Source: Notolepis coatsorum (lineage: Eukaryota > Chordata > Actinopteri > Aulopiformes > Paralepididae). Taken from it: DNA of 64,000 nt. The DNA is taken from contig OZ020598.1 in NCBI GenBank assembly GCA_963971535.1, positions 90,378,520 through 90,442,519 of the forward strand, given 5' to 3'. Shown piece by piece: positions 11,160-22,572 of the stretch. The translations under genes were made by a program, and so were the position numbers. Numbering within the stretch: the first letter of the stretch is position 1; every line of letters begins with the position of its first letter. Below the pieces are notes generated by a model. The model ran no database searches. It was not told the origin of the DNA and saw nothing but the letters and a program-made list of their open reading frames with translations.

Positions 11160-11445
11160 TTCCCTCTAGTTCCCCTGTTAGCCCTTGTTAGTTCCCCTGT
11201 TGACTCCCCTGTTAGCTTCCCTGTTAGCTCCCCTGTTAGCCTGTTAGCTCCCCTGTTAGCCTGTTAGCTTCCCTGTTAGCCTGTTAGTCTCCCCTGTTAG
11301 CTCCCCTGTTAGCCTTTGTTAGTTCCCCTGTTGACTCCCCTGTTAGCTTCCCTGTTAGCTCCCCTGTTAGCCTGTTAGTTTCCCCTGTTAGTTCCCCTGT
11401 TGACTCCCCTGTTAGCTTCCCTGTTAGCCTCGTTAGCTCCCCTGC
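11160..11445. repeat. GTTAGC-rich tandem array
   Basis: Irregular 12-bp units of the form CCCCTGTTAGCT/TCCCTGTTAGCC in the interior of the LTR element. No ORF meaning. Confidence 0.8.
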
Positions 11446-11604
11446 AGCTTGCCAGGCCTCTACTACCAGCTTGGCCCCAGTCTGCTAGCTTAGCCCCGGC
11501 TGCTAGCACAGCCTCTATGTTAATGCAGCCCTTGCAGCTAGCATAGGCCCTGTAGCTAGCCATGCCCAGGCAGCTAACCCGGTCCCTCTGCTTGGCCTCC
11601 ACTT

Positions 11605-12285
11605 TTTGTCAGTTTTCCCACTGCTAGGACTGCCCCTTCAGCTAGCAAGGTCAGTTTTCTCCCACTGCTAGGACTGCCCCTTCAGCTAGCAAGGTCAGTT
11701 TCCCCACTGCTAGGACTGCCCCTTCAGCTAGCAAGGTCAGTTTTCTCCCACTGCTAGGACTGCCCCTTCAGCTAGCAAGGTCAGTTTCTCCCACTGCTAG
11801 GACTGCCCCTTCAGCTAGCAAGGTCAGTTTCTCCCACTGCTAGGACTGCCCCTTCAGCTAGCAAGGTCAGTTTCCCCACTGCTAGGACTGCCCCTTCAGC
11901 TAGCAAGGTCAGTTTTCTCCCACTGCTAGGACTGCCCCTTCAGCTAGCAAGGTCAGTTTCCCCACTGCTAGGACTGCCCCTTCAGCTAGCAAGGTCAGTT
12001 TTCTCCCACTGCTAGGACTGCCCTTTCAGCTAGCAAGGTCAGTTTCCCCACTGCTAGGACTGCCCCTTCAGCTAGCAAGGTCAGTTTTCTCCCACTGCTA
12101 GGACTGCCCCTTCAGCTAGCAAGGTCAGTTTCCCCGCTGCTAGGACTGCCCTTTCAGCTAGCAAGGTCAGTTTTTCCCACTGCTAGGACTGCCCCTTCAG
12201 CTAGCAAGGTCAGTTTTCCCCACTGCTAGGACTGCCCCTTCAGCTAGCAAGGTCGGTTCCCCACAGCTAGGACTGTCCTTCCAGC
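11605..12285. repeat. 42-45-bp minisatellite (about 15 copies)
   Basis: Units begin CACTGCTAGGACTGCCCC, continue TTCAGCTAGCAAGGTCAG and end in a variable T/C run. Copies are very similar, and most variation is in the length of the T/C run. Interior of the LTR element. Confidence 0.92.
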
Positions 12286-12404
12286 TAGTTTGTTCTCTCG
12301 TGCTGGTCCAGCCCTGTCTGCTAGTCTAGCTCCGGCAGCTTGCGCAGCCTCTATGTTAATGTAGCATTACAGCTAGCTTAGGCCCTGTAGCTATCAGTGC
12401 CCTG

Positions 12405-12771
12405 GCTGTTACCCCTCAGCTCCTCTAGTTACCCCTCAGCTCCTCTAGTTACCCCTCGGCTACCCTAGTTACCCCTCAGCTACCCTAATTACCCCTCAGC
12501 TCCTCTGGTTACCCCTCAGCTCCTCTAGTTACCCCTCAGCTCCTCTGGTTACCCCTCAGCTACCCTAGTTACCCCTCAGCTACCCTAGTTACCCCTCAGC
12601 TACCCTAGTTACCCCTCAGCTACCCTAGTTACCCCTCAGCTACCCTAGTTACCCCTCAGCTACCATAGTTACCCCTCAGCTACCCTAGTTACCCCTCAGC
12701 TACCATAGTTACCCCTCAGCTACCCTAGTTACCCCTCAGCTACCCTAGTTACCCCTCAGCTACCCTGTCCC
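12405..12771. repeat. 20-bp minisatellite (about 18 copies)
   Basis: Unit TTACCCCTCAGCTACCCTAG with a few CTCCTCT variants, arranged head to tail. Interior of the LTR element, followed by a unique ~110 bp and the purine tract. Confidence 0.92.
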
Positions 12772-12888
12772 TTTGCTAGCCCCACTTTGGTGTAGCTTCC
12801 CCGCTAGCATGGCCCAATTTTTTTGTTTGTTGCCTTGTTTATGTCCCCTGCCCCTCTGTCTGTATTTTTGGGTCGCCCGGTGGCTCCC

Positions 12889-12904
12889 GTGGAGGGGGGA
12901 GTAC
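12889..12904 (+). promoter_or_regulatory. Polypurine tract before 3' LTR
   Basis: GTGGAGGGGGGAGTAC sits immediately 5' of the TGTGAGG start of the 3' LTR, where plus-strand priming would occur. Confidence 0.65.
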
Positions 12905-14402
12905 TGTGAGGTTCGCCTCTTCCCTGGACCTTTAATTCCTGTTCCCTGGACCTTTAATTCCCTGTCTCCTCACCTCTCTAGCCCCCACCCTCGCGTTCGT
13001 TTACTCTCGTCTGCTCTTCAGCAGCCCACACCCTTGGACTACCTGTCATTATGTGTTTGATTGGTCCGTGCCGAACACACACTTCTAGTCAAGTATCAAT
13101 TACCTTCACGCACCTGATGTGTGTTCTAATTAGCGCCCCAGTGGGCTTTAAATACCTGGATCTCCCCCCCAGTCCTTGTCGGGTCGTTCTCTATCTGTAA
13201 GCTCCTACGGGAGATTCCCTATCTGTCTGTATGCTGTTTCATCTCCGGCGTGAGACGAGGTGCAAGCCTTCGCCACCTGTCGCCGTTTGCCTGGAGTGGG
13301 ACACAGTACTGCGCTCTCTAATTCTCTACGGGAGGTATTCCAGTGTTCCACTCCAGACCCCGCGCCAGACGCGCCCCTACAGCAGACGCGCACCACTCCA
13401 GACCCCGCGCCAGACGCGCCCCTACAGCAGACGCGCACCACTCCAGACCCCGCGCCAGACGCGCCCCTACAGCAGACGCGCACCACTCCAGACTCCGCGC
13501 TGATGCGCTCCTACAGCAGACGCGCACCACTCCAGACCCGCGCCAGACGCGCCCCTACAGCAGACGCGCTCCACTCCAGACGCGCATCGCTCTCTAATTC
13601 TCTACGGGAGGATGTGTCTCTCCGAGCCGGCGCGCTCTCCGAACCGGCGCGTTCTCCAAGCCGACGCGCACCACTTCAGACGTTTAGCCGGCACGCTACC
13701 ACTCCAGACGCGCATCGCTCTCTAATTCTCTATGGGAGGATGTGTCTCTCCGAGCCGGCGCGCTCTCCGAACCGGCGCGTTCTCCAAGCCGACGCGCACC
13801 ACTTCAGACGTTTAGCCGGCGCGCTACCACTCCAGACGCGCATCGCTCTCTAATTCTCTACGGGAGGATGCGTCTCTCCGAGCCGGCGCGCTCTCCGAAC
13901 CGGCGCGTTCTCCAAGCCGACGCGCCCCACTCCAGACGTCTAGCCTGCGCGCTCCTACTCCATCCCTGTAAGCAGCTCTGACCCTCGCCCTGTCCAAGGC
14001 CTTAACCCTGTTCTCTCTGTCCCTGTCTCCAGCCCGCCTCCGCGGGCCTCTGTCCCTGTTCCCCTCTCCAGTGCCCCTGTCCCTCGCCCTGTCCAAGGCC
14101 TTAACCCTGTTCTCTCTGTCCCTGTCTCCAGCCCGCCTCCGCGGGCCTCTGTCCCTGTTCCCCTCTCCAGTGCCCCTGTTTCCTGCCTCGTCCTTTGCCC
14201 TGGCCCTGTCCTTTAGCCCTTTCCCCTTAGCCTGCTCGCCTCTTAAAGGCACATTGCCCTTTTTTCCTTGTTCTAGTATTCTTGTGTTCTCCCTTAAAGG
14301 GACAGTGCCGCTTTTCTGTTGTATTAAATAAATGCCCAGTTCTTGGCTTACTCTCATACCTGTCTTGTGTTGTGCGATTGGGGTCGGTTACAAACCATAA
14401 CA
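12905..14402 (+). repeat. 3' LTR of the 4.7-kb non-autonomous element
   Basis: 1498 bp, nearly identical to the 5' LTR. It carries three rather than two copies of the ~128-bp block that begins tctctccgagccgg (13615-13950), which explains most of the length difference. Few scattered substitutions are seen by eye, suggesting a fairly recent insertion. Confidence 0.87.
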
Positions 14403-14567
14403 GGTCCATTGGCTATACATTGAGACAGGTTTGATGGGGGCAAGAGGAGGGGGCCTATTTTTGGGTATAATTAATTGAGAAACCAAATAATGATTTATGA
14501 TTCTGGGGTTATTAGAATCATGGGGGGGGATGAGATACATATGACAATCACAATTAACAATGATAAT

Positions 14568-14768
14568 CTAAAAACAGTAAACATTGTAGACATCATTATC
14601 AACATCAGAATATTTTGCACACATATTTAAGTAGTGCATTCTCAGGTGGTATTTGAAAGACACTTTACTATTCAATTTACTTATGTTCAGTGGGCAGTTA
14701 TTCCAGTGATTGATGGCACGATAAACAACAGTCCTCTTTAGAGCATTTGATTTTGGACGTGGTGACAT
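14568..14768 (-). pseudogene. LINE ORF2 C-terminal fragment
   Basis: Minus-strand reading gives 'TVVYRAINHWNNCPL' followed by 'VSFKYHLRMHYL', a pattern like the end of many non-LTR ORF2 proteins (YRAxxxWNxLP...FKxxL). The clade is not resolvable. The flanks 14408-14560 and 14780-15880 show nothing else recognizable. Confidence 0.4.
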
Positions 14769-15880
14769 AATCTGTCCATCATTTAATTGATAAAGTATCA
14801 GTAATCGAATTACCTATATCTGACCATCACTGTGTATTCTTCAATGCTAATTTTGGGACAGGCAAGGCCACCAGCTTTTTGCAGGGATGATGTTAAACAC
14901 TAGTTAACTTAAGCGTTACAGGCTAGAGTTTCAAGTGGTAGACCAGAGTAGCAGAATGTTTTGAATTCCACAGCGCAGAGAGCCATAGGGTTCCGAGGTC
15001 ATCGGCGAGGTGGTAGCATAACAAGCTGATAAGATAGGCAACCGCACAATGAGAGGAAATGTCAACAAACTTGAGCAGACAAGATGGCCGCCTCTGCCCA
15101 CCCGGAGATAGGAGCAGGGACGAGAGTCATCTAAAATACTCTAGACTGAGTGTGCTACCATCTAGTGGCGGATTGGGGGAGTGATTAAAATTAGAGAATC
15201 TTGAGCACAGAGAGAGATGAGATGCGGTTAATTAAATAAGTTTAATTATGAAGCCAATATTAGTGTTTTGACTTTTCATGAACTGAGGTTTGTTTGCTAA
15301 AAATATACAAATATATACATTGCTTTACACAACCTCACTTCTACATCATTTCTAATTTCTGTGAAAATACACAGTGATGGAAACCAGCTCAACTTGGAAA
15401 TGAATGAATCTGAAACCTTGGACATTATTTTAGGAGGAATACCATATAGTGTGTGGACATTCCTCTCCTGGTATACTGAATATTAACATGCTTGGAAGAA
15501 GTGTCCTTAAACAAACCTGAAATACTGTATGAAATAGTGTCACTACTGGGTCTTTGAGTAGATTCATAGTACTACACATACTTTTCACCTACTGAGTCAT
15601 GTAAAATCAGGTATAATGCCAGGACCGTTCTTAATAGAGTTAAGCTGATTCCAGGGCGTCAACCTAGGCTGTTTCTGACTTACCAGGGGCTGTGTTCAAG
15701 ATCGCTACATTTTAGAACTCTTATGTGGAGGTCAAGTTCTTTGTTTTGGAGTCATGTATTCTTTCAGTGTGTTTTAAAATTGTGCTTTAGCGTTTGTGGG
15801 TGTTTTGAGCTGTTTGGTCAAGCAGTCAAACACTTGCCTTAGAGTTGGAAAGATAAAGATTTCTTGCAGAGTTCGTCTGT

Positions 15881-16801
15881 TTAAGGCGAGACACCCCAGG
15901 TGAAGTCAAATATACTTTTTTTGTTGATTTTGAGATTTTGTTATATTTTGCTTCCTAAACATGTCTTCTATGAAACTAGTGACAATAAAACGTCAATATA
16001 TTTTTTCTTAGTTTATATGTACATAACAAATTGGGAAAGTTTCATAGTGATATCTATTCAAATATGTTTTGCCTATTAGGGGGTACTACACTGTACTACA
16101 CTGTTTGTAGCCTGTGTGTAGTTCTTTTCAGTTCAATAACATCATTATTATTATTATTATTCAGTTATCAGGCATGTGTTTAGGTTGTCTATTACTAATG
16201 GTTTGATTAGGTATTGTGTTTGTAAATATCTGTTTAAAAAAAAAGTATGGCATTTTACAATACAGAACTTTGAAGGCGTTTTCCCAAAAATGAGTTTTAA
16301 GAGTTTTTCCTCATACTCTGAGCCAGAAATCTCCACTTCAGTAGTACTCACATACACCAAACCTTCCAGTTCTATTCATATCTATGTTCTGAAGGTATTT
16401 GCAGAGGGGTTTGTTGATATCGCATTCATACCCTGATTTATATCACATTTTATTCCTAAAAACATGGCGTAGTATGGAATTTTACCATAAAAATGGACTG
16501 AATGGAGTATTTTCTGATTTATGGAGTGATAAAAAGAGATATCCAAAATCCCCTCTGTGATAACCTTTGGCTCTAATATGTCAACAAAATGAAACTATAA
16601 TTTTGAAAATGGCTTTATCCAATGTTCAGATTTCTGTCCTGGAATTATATGCAAATTAGTGCATATTTAAGTAGATCAGGCCTCATTTGCATATTTGAAC
16701 ATACAATTGTAATACAAAAAAAGTATTGTCTTAATATAAGTAGTCAACTGGGGAAGTTTCATTGTGATATATATTAGTTCACCTGCAGTGTCTCCCCTTA
16801 A
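15881..16801. mobile_element. TTAA-flanked TIR element (921 bp)
   Basis: Left end TTAAGGCGAGACACCCCAGG and right end CCTGCAGTGTCTCCCCTTAA are imperfect inverted repeats (TTAAGGsGAGACAC...AGGTGAA). The subterminal 'gggaaagtttcat.gtgatat' block occurs in direct orientation near both ends. It includes an ATT run (16143-16161). A partial related copy lies at 24284-25000. Non-coding. Confidence 0.55.
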
Positions 16802-17185
16802 GTTCAGTTCAGTCTTAGACCTGTCCTCTGGTAAGGATGTGAGAACTACAACATGTCACCCCCAACCTCTAAACCTGAGTGACAGTGTAATTGAATGACC
16901 TTCGTCCAGCTTCAGAATACATTACTTTTAATTTTTTATTTCTTTCTCTCTCTTTAATCTTATACGTCTGTCACAGGCGTGCACGTGTTTGTTTTCAGTT
17001 ATTTTTTAGCTATGTATTACTTTGACTGTAAAATGTTACCGGACGTTTTTTTTATTTTTATTTCTTTTTCTCCTTTTCCTTTGGTGAAGTCTCTCGCTGG
17101 GCGTGTCTCTCTTCAGTCTCCTGTGCGGTCCAGGCACCCCGTCTCTGCCTGAGAAGAGGACGCGCGAGGACCACTGATGAGTGCT

Positions 17186-17690
17186 GGCCCAGCTATTCTA
17201 CTGAACCGGGGTTCTGCTCTGCAGTTACAGCTGTGACACTGGACAGTTCTCCGTGACCATCAGCCGAGACAAAGATCTGTGAGACGGTTTCCAGCAGACC
17301 TGTTCCATCAGGGGCATAACCGAGAACCTGACGGGGGAACCGACTACAGCTGATTACGGGGAGACAAGCTGGCCCAGCTAATCTACTTAACCAGAGCTCC
17401 ACTCTGCAGCTACAGCATGGACACTGAGACAGTTTCTAGCAGGCCTGTTCCATCAGGGCCACAACCAAGGGCCTGAGTGGGGGGACCGACTACAGCTGGT
17501 TTCTGAGAAAGTAAGCTGTCCCATTCTGCTCCAGACCTAGGAGGCAGAGGGCCTATCGGCTAGTGAACGATGGGGCGCTAGGACCATCAACCGACAGCTG
17601 ACTCCAGTCTGATAGGATCAGTGGTCCTGAGGTAAAGATCTTAGAGACAGTTTCCAGCAGGTCTAAGCCATTCACCGGACAGGCTCCTTG
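17186..17690. repeat. Degenerate ~150-180-bp direct repeats in LINE 3' region
   Basis: Two clear units plus a weak third share gctggcccagct, ctctgcag.tacagc, tttc.agcag.cctgttcc and ggaccgactacagctg. They lie between the ORF2 stop and the A-rich tail. Confidence 0.6.
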
Positions 17691-17844
17691 CATCGGAGGG
17701 GAGGATCATCAGGACCGAGCCACGGCATACATGGACTGCAGAGGGGGGTGTTTGGACCATCGGCGGGGGGAAGGAGGAGAGACCGTTCCGGGATTCGTCA
17801 CGGATGATAAATGAGGCAAGTTTGAACCAAAACGCATACAGATA

Positions 17845-20709
17845 TTACGGTATCATCCTAAGAGATATTGGGTAATGATGTACTGAACTTGGTTCAGGTT
17901 GGAGATGGTTTTGAATATGCTGTACATTGCAATGGTAAACAAATTTCCGTTCACAGTGCTTGATTGGTAGTTTAGTGTATGCTATGTCCTTCAGTCTATG
18001 TGGGGCTACTATGTTTTCTTCTAATTTTCTCCAGGATACTAATGCTTGGGGATCAAACCATGTTGTCAATGGTCTTAATGTGTACGCCTTAAAATAGTGG
18101 AAAAAATCTGGAAATGCCATGTCACCGTCTGCTTTATTTCTCTGTGCGGTGGATCTTTTTATACGTGGTGGTTTGTTATTCCAAATAAATTTGTATGTGG
18201 AGGAGTGTAATCTTTTCCAGTAACCCTCTGGAGGGGGTAACGGTAGCATTGAACTGAAGAAGTTGATTCTAGGTAGTACATCCATCTTAACTATTGATAT
18301 CCGTGCCTGTACTGAGTTTTTAAGTTTTGCCCACCTATCAAGGTCGTCTTTGATTTTGTTTTGGATTTTTGTGTAATTGTGCTTCACCGTTTGTCTTATG
18401 GTGGGGAATATTTCCACTCCCAAGCATCTAAAATGTTTTACCATAGGTATCTCTCCTGGGAGGGTTATATCTTTTTTTGCAGGGGTGTTAAGTGGAAGGA
18501 AAGCCGACTTCGGCCAATTTATCTTAAATCCCGATAAATCTCCAAAGTTCTCAATCAACTTGAGCAGATGAGGCAATGTGGTGTTGGGGTTTTGCATGAA
18601 CAATATTACGTCGTCCGCATATAAACTAATTTTATGTTGTGTGCCCTTGATTACGATTGGTTCTATGGATTGGGATTGTCTTATATATTGTGCTAAAGGC
18701 TCTAATGATAGATCGAATAGTCCGGGACTAAGAGGGCAACCCTGTCTGGCTGAGCGTGATACCGGAAAGATTTTGGAGATGATTGTACCTGTTGTAATCA
18801 TGGCCGATGGGTCTTTGTATAATACTTTAATCATATCAATGAATCCTTTTCCTAACCCCATCCTTTCTAATACAGCCCATAGATACGACCATTCCAGCCT
18901 GTCAAAGGCTTTCATAGCATCCAGGGACAGCATCGCCTTAGGTATGGTGTCGTCCTTGTCGGCATCTAGTACGTGCAGTATTCGTCTTATGTTATCAGTG
19001 ATCAGGCGGCCTCTTATGAAGCCAGTTTGGTCCGGATGAACTAAAGACGTCATATGCTTTTGTAATCTGATGGCTAATACCTTAGAGTACAGTTTGATAT
19101 CGGTTCCGAGGAGGCTTAAGGGTCTGTAACTACCGCACTCGGTGGGGTCTTTGTCTTTTTTGAGAAGGACTGTTATGAGTGCAATATTGTCGTTTTTATG
19201 AAAGTTCCCCTCCTTGACTGAGTATAAGATCATATTTAGTAATAAGGGTCCAATTATGTCCCAACAAGAAAGGTACATTTCTGGTGGGATACCGTCTCTT
19301 CCAGGAGCCTTACCACTTTGCATTTCGGATATGGCCTTCTTGAGTTCCTCTAGTGTGATCGGTGTTTCTAACTGTTTAGCGTCATCCTCTGAAAGTTTAG
19401 GGAGAATAATTTGATTAAGATATGTGTCCATTTTGTTTTGATCGAAGGTCGTTTCTGATTTATATAAGTCGGAGTAGAATTCTTTGAATGTATCGTTTCT
19501 TTTTTCAGGGTCTGTTTCAAGTACTTGTTGTACTCTAATGGTAGTTATATCTGCAAATTTTGCATTAATTCTTAATCGCATGGCTAATAGGTGACTAGGT
19601 TTAGAACCTTGGGAGTACTGCTGTTGTCTTGTGCTGCGTATTTGTATTTCCGATTGTTGTCTGTATATGGCATTGATCTCTATTTTTAGTACGTTAACTT
19701 GATTTTCTAGTCGAGTTGAGTTGTTGTATTTTAAAGAATTAAATAACGTTGAGTAAAGCGTTTCCAGTTCAGACAGTTTTGTGCATTGATTCTTGCGCAT
19801 TTTGGAGGAAAAGCTATCAGTGAAATCCTTGATCATTCCCTTTACTGACATCCATATTATTCTGGGGTCTTGCACCGAGTTTGCATTCTCCCGTAGGAAT
19901 ACTATAAGAGCTTCTTTGAGTTGTGTAATGAATTCCTTGTTATTAAGCAGCATCGATTTAAATCGCCATCTTGGGGCTCGGGAAGATAGTATGCCAAATG
20001 TTCCTTTTAGGAGTAAATAACAGTGATCTGATAGTGCATTGGGTATCATTTCCACTTCATATTTATCAAATAGTCTCGGGGATGCAAAGACGTAATCTAT
20101 TCTGGATAATGTGTTATGTCTCGCAGATCGACAAGAGTACTTTCGGGTCGTGGGATTAAGTGATCGCCATAAGTCATTTACACCTGTATTCTTCGACCAA
20201 TCCTTTAATGCTTTAGATGAATTCTTTTGTTCGCTGGAAAAGGCGAGGTAAGATTTGTCCATCCTTGGATTCCAAATGGCATTAAAATCTGCACCTATTA
20301 TAGATGAGTAATCGGGAATGTCTAACATTGCATTGGTTAGTGTAGAGAAGAAACCCTCTTCGTACAAATTTGGGGCATATGCCGCTGCCAACGCTATTTT
20401 CCTGTTATTGTGTACAATCATAGCTATAGTTATACGACCATCTGCATCCGACCATACTCCCTTTAATTCAATATTTAACTTACGTCTAACGACTATGGCT
20501 ACACCTCGAGTTTTCATACCAAAAGAAGAGTGACTAATATTATGATATGTGTTGTCCGCTAACGTATCTATGTCTTCCTCTAAAATGTGCGTTTCGCTTA
20601 GTAGAGCCACGTCCACATGTTCTTTCTTCATCAGTGTGAGCACGCTTTTGCGTTTGTGTTGTTTATTTATCCCACCAGTGTTCCATATCATTATATTCAA
20701 ACTAGCCAT
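17845..20709 (-). CDS. L1-type ORF2: endonuclease and reverse transcriptase (954 aa)
   Basis: An uninterrupted 954-codon frame. The N-terminal third is an APE-type endonuclease: 'IMIWNTGGI', 'ALLSETH', 'IIGADFNAI', 'SRIDYVFASP' and 'SDHCYLLL' supply the conserved N, E, D/N, DY and SDH motifs. The middle is a reverse transcriptase: 'GRDGIPPEMY', 'YRPLSLL', 'SLDAMKAFDRLEW', 'QGCPLSPGLF' and the catalytic 'LYADDVILF' near residue 695. The end keeps the 'FIWNNKPPRIK' stretch, but the ~300-residue C-terminal part usual for L1 ORF2 is missing, replaced by a short tail ending '...PISLRMIP'. The element would nick target DNA and reverse-transcribe its own RNA. The intact frame suggests a young copy, but ORF1 is broken, so this copy cannot act as a unit. 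Confidence 0.9.
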   Translation of the reverse strand: MASLNIMIWNTGGINKQHKRKSVLTLMKKEHVDVALLSETHILEEDIDTLADNTYHNISHSSFGMKTRGVAIVVRRKLNIELKGVWSDADGRITIAMIVHNNRKIALAAAYAPNLYEEGFFSTLTNAMLDIPDYSSIIGADFNAIWNPRMDKSYLAFSSEQKNSSKALKDWSKNTGVNDLWRSLNPTTRKYSCRSARHNTLSRIDYVFASPRLFDKYEVEMIPNALSDHCYLLLKGTFGILSSRAPRWRFKSMLLNNKEFITQLKEALIVFLRENANSVQDPRIIWMSVKGMIKDFTDSFSSKMRKNQCTKLSELETLYSTLFNSLKYNNSTRLENQVNVLKIEINAIYRQQSEIQIRSTRQQQYSQGSKPSHLLAMRLRINAKFADITTIRVQQVLETDPEKRNDTFKEFYSDLYKSETTFDQNKMDTYLNQIILPKLSEDDAKQLETPITLEELKKAISEMQSGKAPGRDGIPPEMYLSCWDIIGPLLLNMILYSVKEGNFHKNDNIALITVLLKKDKDPTECGSYRPLSLLGTDIKLYSKVLAIRLQKHMTSLVHPDQTGFIRGRLITDNIRRILHVLDADKDDTIPKAMLSLDAMKAFDRLEWSYLWAVLERMGLGKGFIDMIKVLYKDPSAMITTGTIISKIFPVSRSARQGCPLSPGLFDLSLEPLAQYIRQSQSIEPIVIKGTQHKISLYADDVILFMQNPNTTLPHLLKLIENFGDLSGFKINWPKSAFLPLNTPAKKDITLPGEIPMVKHFRCLGVEIFPTIRQTVKHNYTKIQNKIKDDLDRWAKLKNSVQARISIVKMDVLPRINFFSSMLPLPPPEGYWKRLHSSTYKFIWNNKPPRIKRSTAQRNKADGDMAFPDFFHYFKAYTLRPLTTWFDPQALVSWRKLEENIVAPHRLKDIAYTKLPIKHCERKFVYHCNVQHIQNHLQPEPSSVHHYPISLRMIP

Positions 20710-21808
20710 AATCTATACATGTTGTAGTGTAGTTTTTGGTAATGCTTCTGGAGTGCGAAGCTACAATAATTAGTACATCCAATTATTGAGGTCCCGTTGA
20801 GAGCCAAGCTTAAAAACATATATATATACAAATAAAAATCCCCTTTTTCCCCCTCTCCCAGAGAGTCGTACAGGCCTGTGTTCCATAGACACATCCTCCG
20901 CGTATGACTCCCTCCCTTAGGCCACCGGATTGCCATAGGATCTAACATTTTCATTCTAATTCAATAGAATGTCGCTTTTGGTCTTGCGCCTTCCCTTAAT
21001 GTAGTAAAATATTATGAAAAATGAAAAAAAGAATATCTTCATTGATATATTCATTTGAACCTTCTACTAACTTATGTAGGAAACATCAGAAAAAGGAAAA
21101 GATTGTAGACAAACACTAACACCTTAAAATGAAGAAAAATAGAAAAGAACAATGTAAGATAAAAAAAAAGGGAGTGAGAGCTAAAATAAAACTCAACGTG
21201 GAGAAACCACTAGAATAAAATTGAATACATAGATAAAAGAGAAAAACAGAGACTTTTAGAGCTACATTGTGCCAATCTCTAAATCAGTGGAGTGATTATT
21301 TAAATTATTAGAATAACCTTGTTGTGCTCATACATTTAGGTGTGGCTGATTTTTTTAAAGCCTTATCAAGGCCTGATTAAACTTCAGTCAATTGATCATA
21401 ATGCTTATACACACCGGATGTTAATGTTAAAATTGCATGCCTTCGTTGTAATGGTGCATTTTATTCTAGAAGGTTGTAGAATGCCCTAGTATATACGAAC
21501 AGACTGCTGTTATGTTCCAGAATGATCTTCCTACCCAGGGTTCATGACTACTAGTATTTTCGGGATATTCCTTAGTGTCCCAGAGCAGTCGAGCGATGAG
21601 CCCAGAATATTCCAGATTGTTCACAGTGTCTATGATATATTCTTGTCTCCACGGAGACCAGAAGTCTGTAAATATAATGCATTACGAACCATATTATACA
21701 CCTTGTGCCTTGGTGTTGCCGGCATGCATATCATCTGCTACTTTTGTTGAGTCGTGGTAAAGTCATTTTAATACTGAAATACAAAGAGAAAGAGAGAGAC
21801 GAGTAGGC
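20710..21808. other. Spacer between LINE ORF1 and ORF2
   Basis: About 1.1 kb without a long ORF. It is A/T-rich (on the plus strand, purine-rich near 21100-21260). Longer than a normal L1 inter-ORF gap, so an insertion or rearrangement may be hidden here. No ends were recognized. Confidence 0.4.
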
Positions 21809-22572
21809 TTATCTGGTGCGAGACAGTGTTGCGTTCTGCCCTGGGGGACCTGCTCCATGTAGATTCAAGTATTCCTCTGCGTCTTTAGGCGTGCGTAATC
21901 CTTCCCTCCGGCCGTCTTTTCCCACGATCGATAATAGTGCCGGGTATATTAGCCTTGGTCTGAGGCCACACTTGAACAATTTCTGCATCACCTCCTTGTA
22001 GGGGAAACGCTGAGCGATGGCCTCTTTGCATAGATCTTCATAGATAAATATTGAATTTTCACCATATTTCAGTTTCCCCCTTTGGTTACGTGCAACTCTG
22101 ATGATGTCATCTCTTATTGACGTCTTGCGCAGAGTAACAATGATGACTCTTGGACCGTTGCCTCTTTGTTCTCGAGTACCGATTCTGTAACATTGGTCCA
22201 CTATCGGCTCTGTGGTTAGAATGTTGTTACCCAAAATCTCTGCTAACACTGTTGGAAACTTGTCGTCTGTGCAATTGACTGATTCATCAAGTCCCACAAT
22301 GCGGATATTATTTCGCCTGTAGTAACGTTGGGTCTTGAGCAGCCTCTCCATCGCTTCATCTTTGACTTCTTGTATTTTTATCCGACATGCTTCTTCCACC
22401 TTTTTTATCTCCTTCGTTAACTCTGTCAATCCATCGTTGACGTTCTTCTCGTTCTCTTTGACTACCCGTGTAATTTCTGTCACCGTATTCTCCACTGTCG
22501 TGATTCGCACGGACTGTACAGCGACCGATTTCATAACTTCTTCGAATTTAGCATCGATGTGTTCGAATTTAG
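21809..22572 (-). pseudogene. L1-type ORF1 protein, N-terminus disrupted
   Basis: Minus-strand frame with a heptad-rich coiled coil ('VENTVTEITRVVKENEKN' and on to 'IKKVEEACRIKI'), then the RRM-like core 'RRNNIRIVGLDES' and 'RVIIVTLRKTSIRDDII', then a basic C-terminal domain ('IFIYEDLCKEAIAQRFPYKEV'). This is the trimeric RNA chaperone of L1-type LINEs, which packages the element RNA. The frame can be opened further right, but the ~12 residues before 'TKFEHIDAKFEE' are encoded by the inserted hAT element, not by ORF1. Past the hAT, the in-phase continuation (to about 23575) meets stop codons without a Met, so the real start is lost or lies in a different frame. Confidence 0.82.

Larger units (their letters stand above)
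9733..14402 (+). mobile_element. Complete non-autonomous LTR retrotransposon without protein genes
   Basis: Two long terminal repeats (9733-11091 and 12905-14402) both start TGTGAGGTTCGCC and end ACAAACCATAACA. The whole is flanked by a perfect 5-bp duplication ggtcc (9728-9732 and 14403-14407). A purine-rich tract (GTGGAGGGGGGAGTAC) directly precedes the 3' LTR. The 1.8-kb interior has no gag, protease, RT or integrase similarity. It is made of three successive tandem arrays. This is a LARD-like structure that would need proteins in trans. No TGG primer site is obvious after the 5' LTR (gtacgacccgacc follows). Gypsy-type ancestry is only a guess from the 5-bp duplication and the ends. Confidence 0.88.

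Noticed and set aside
11605-12285. CRISPR-like regular repeat array
   Set aside because: Units are contiguous with no unique spacers, the context is a eukaryotic LTR element, and the T/C run length varies as in a minisatellite.
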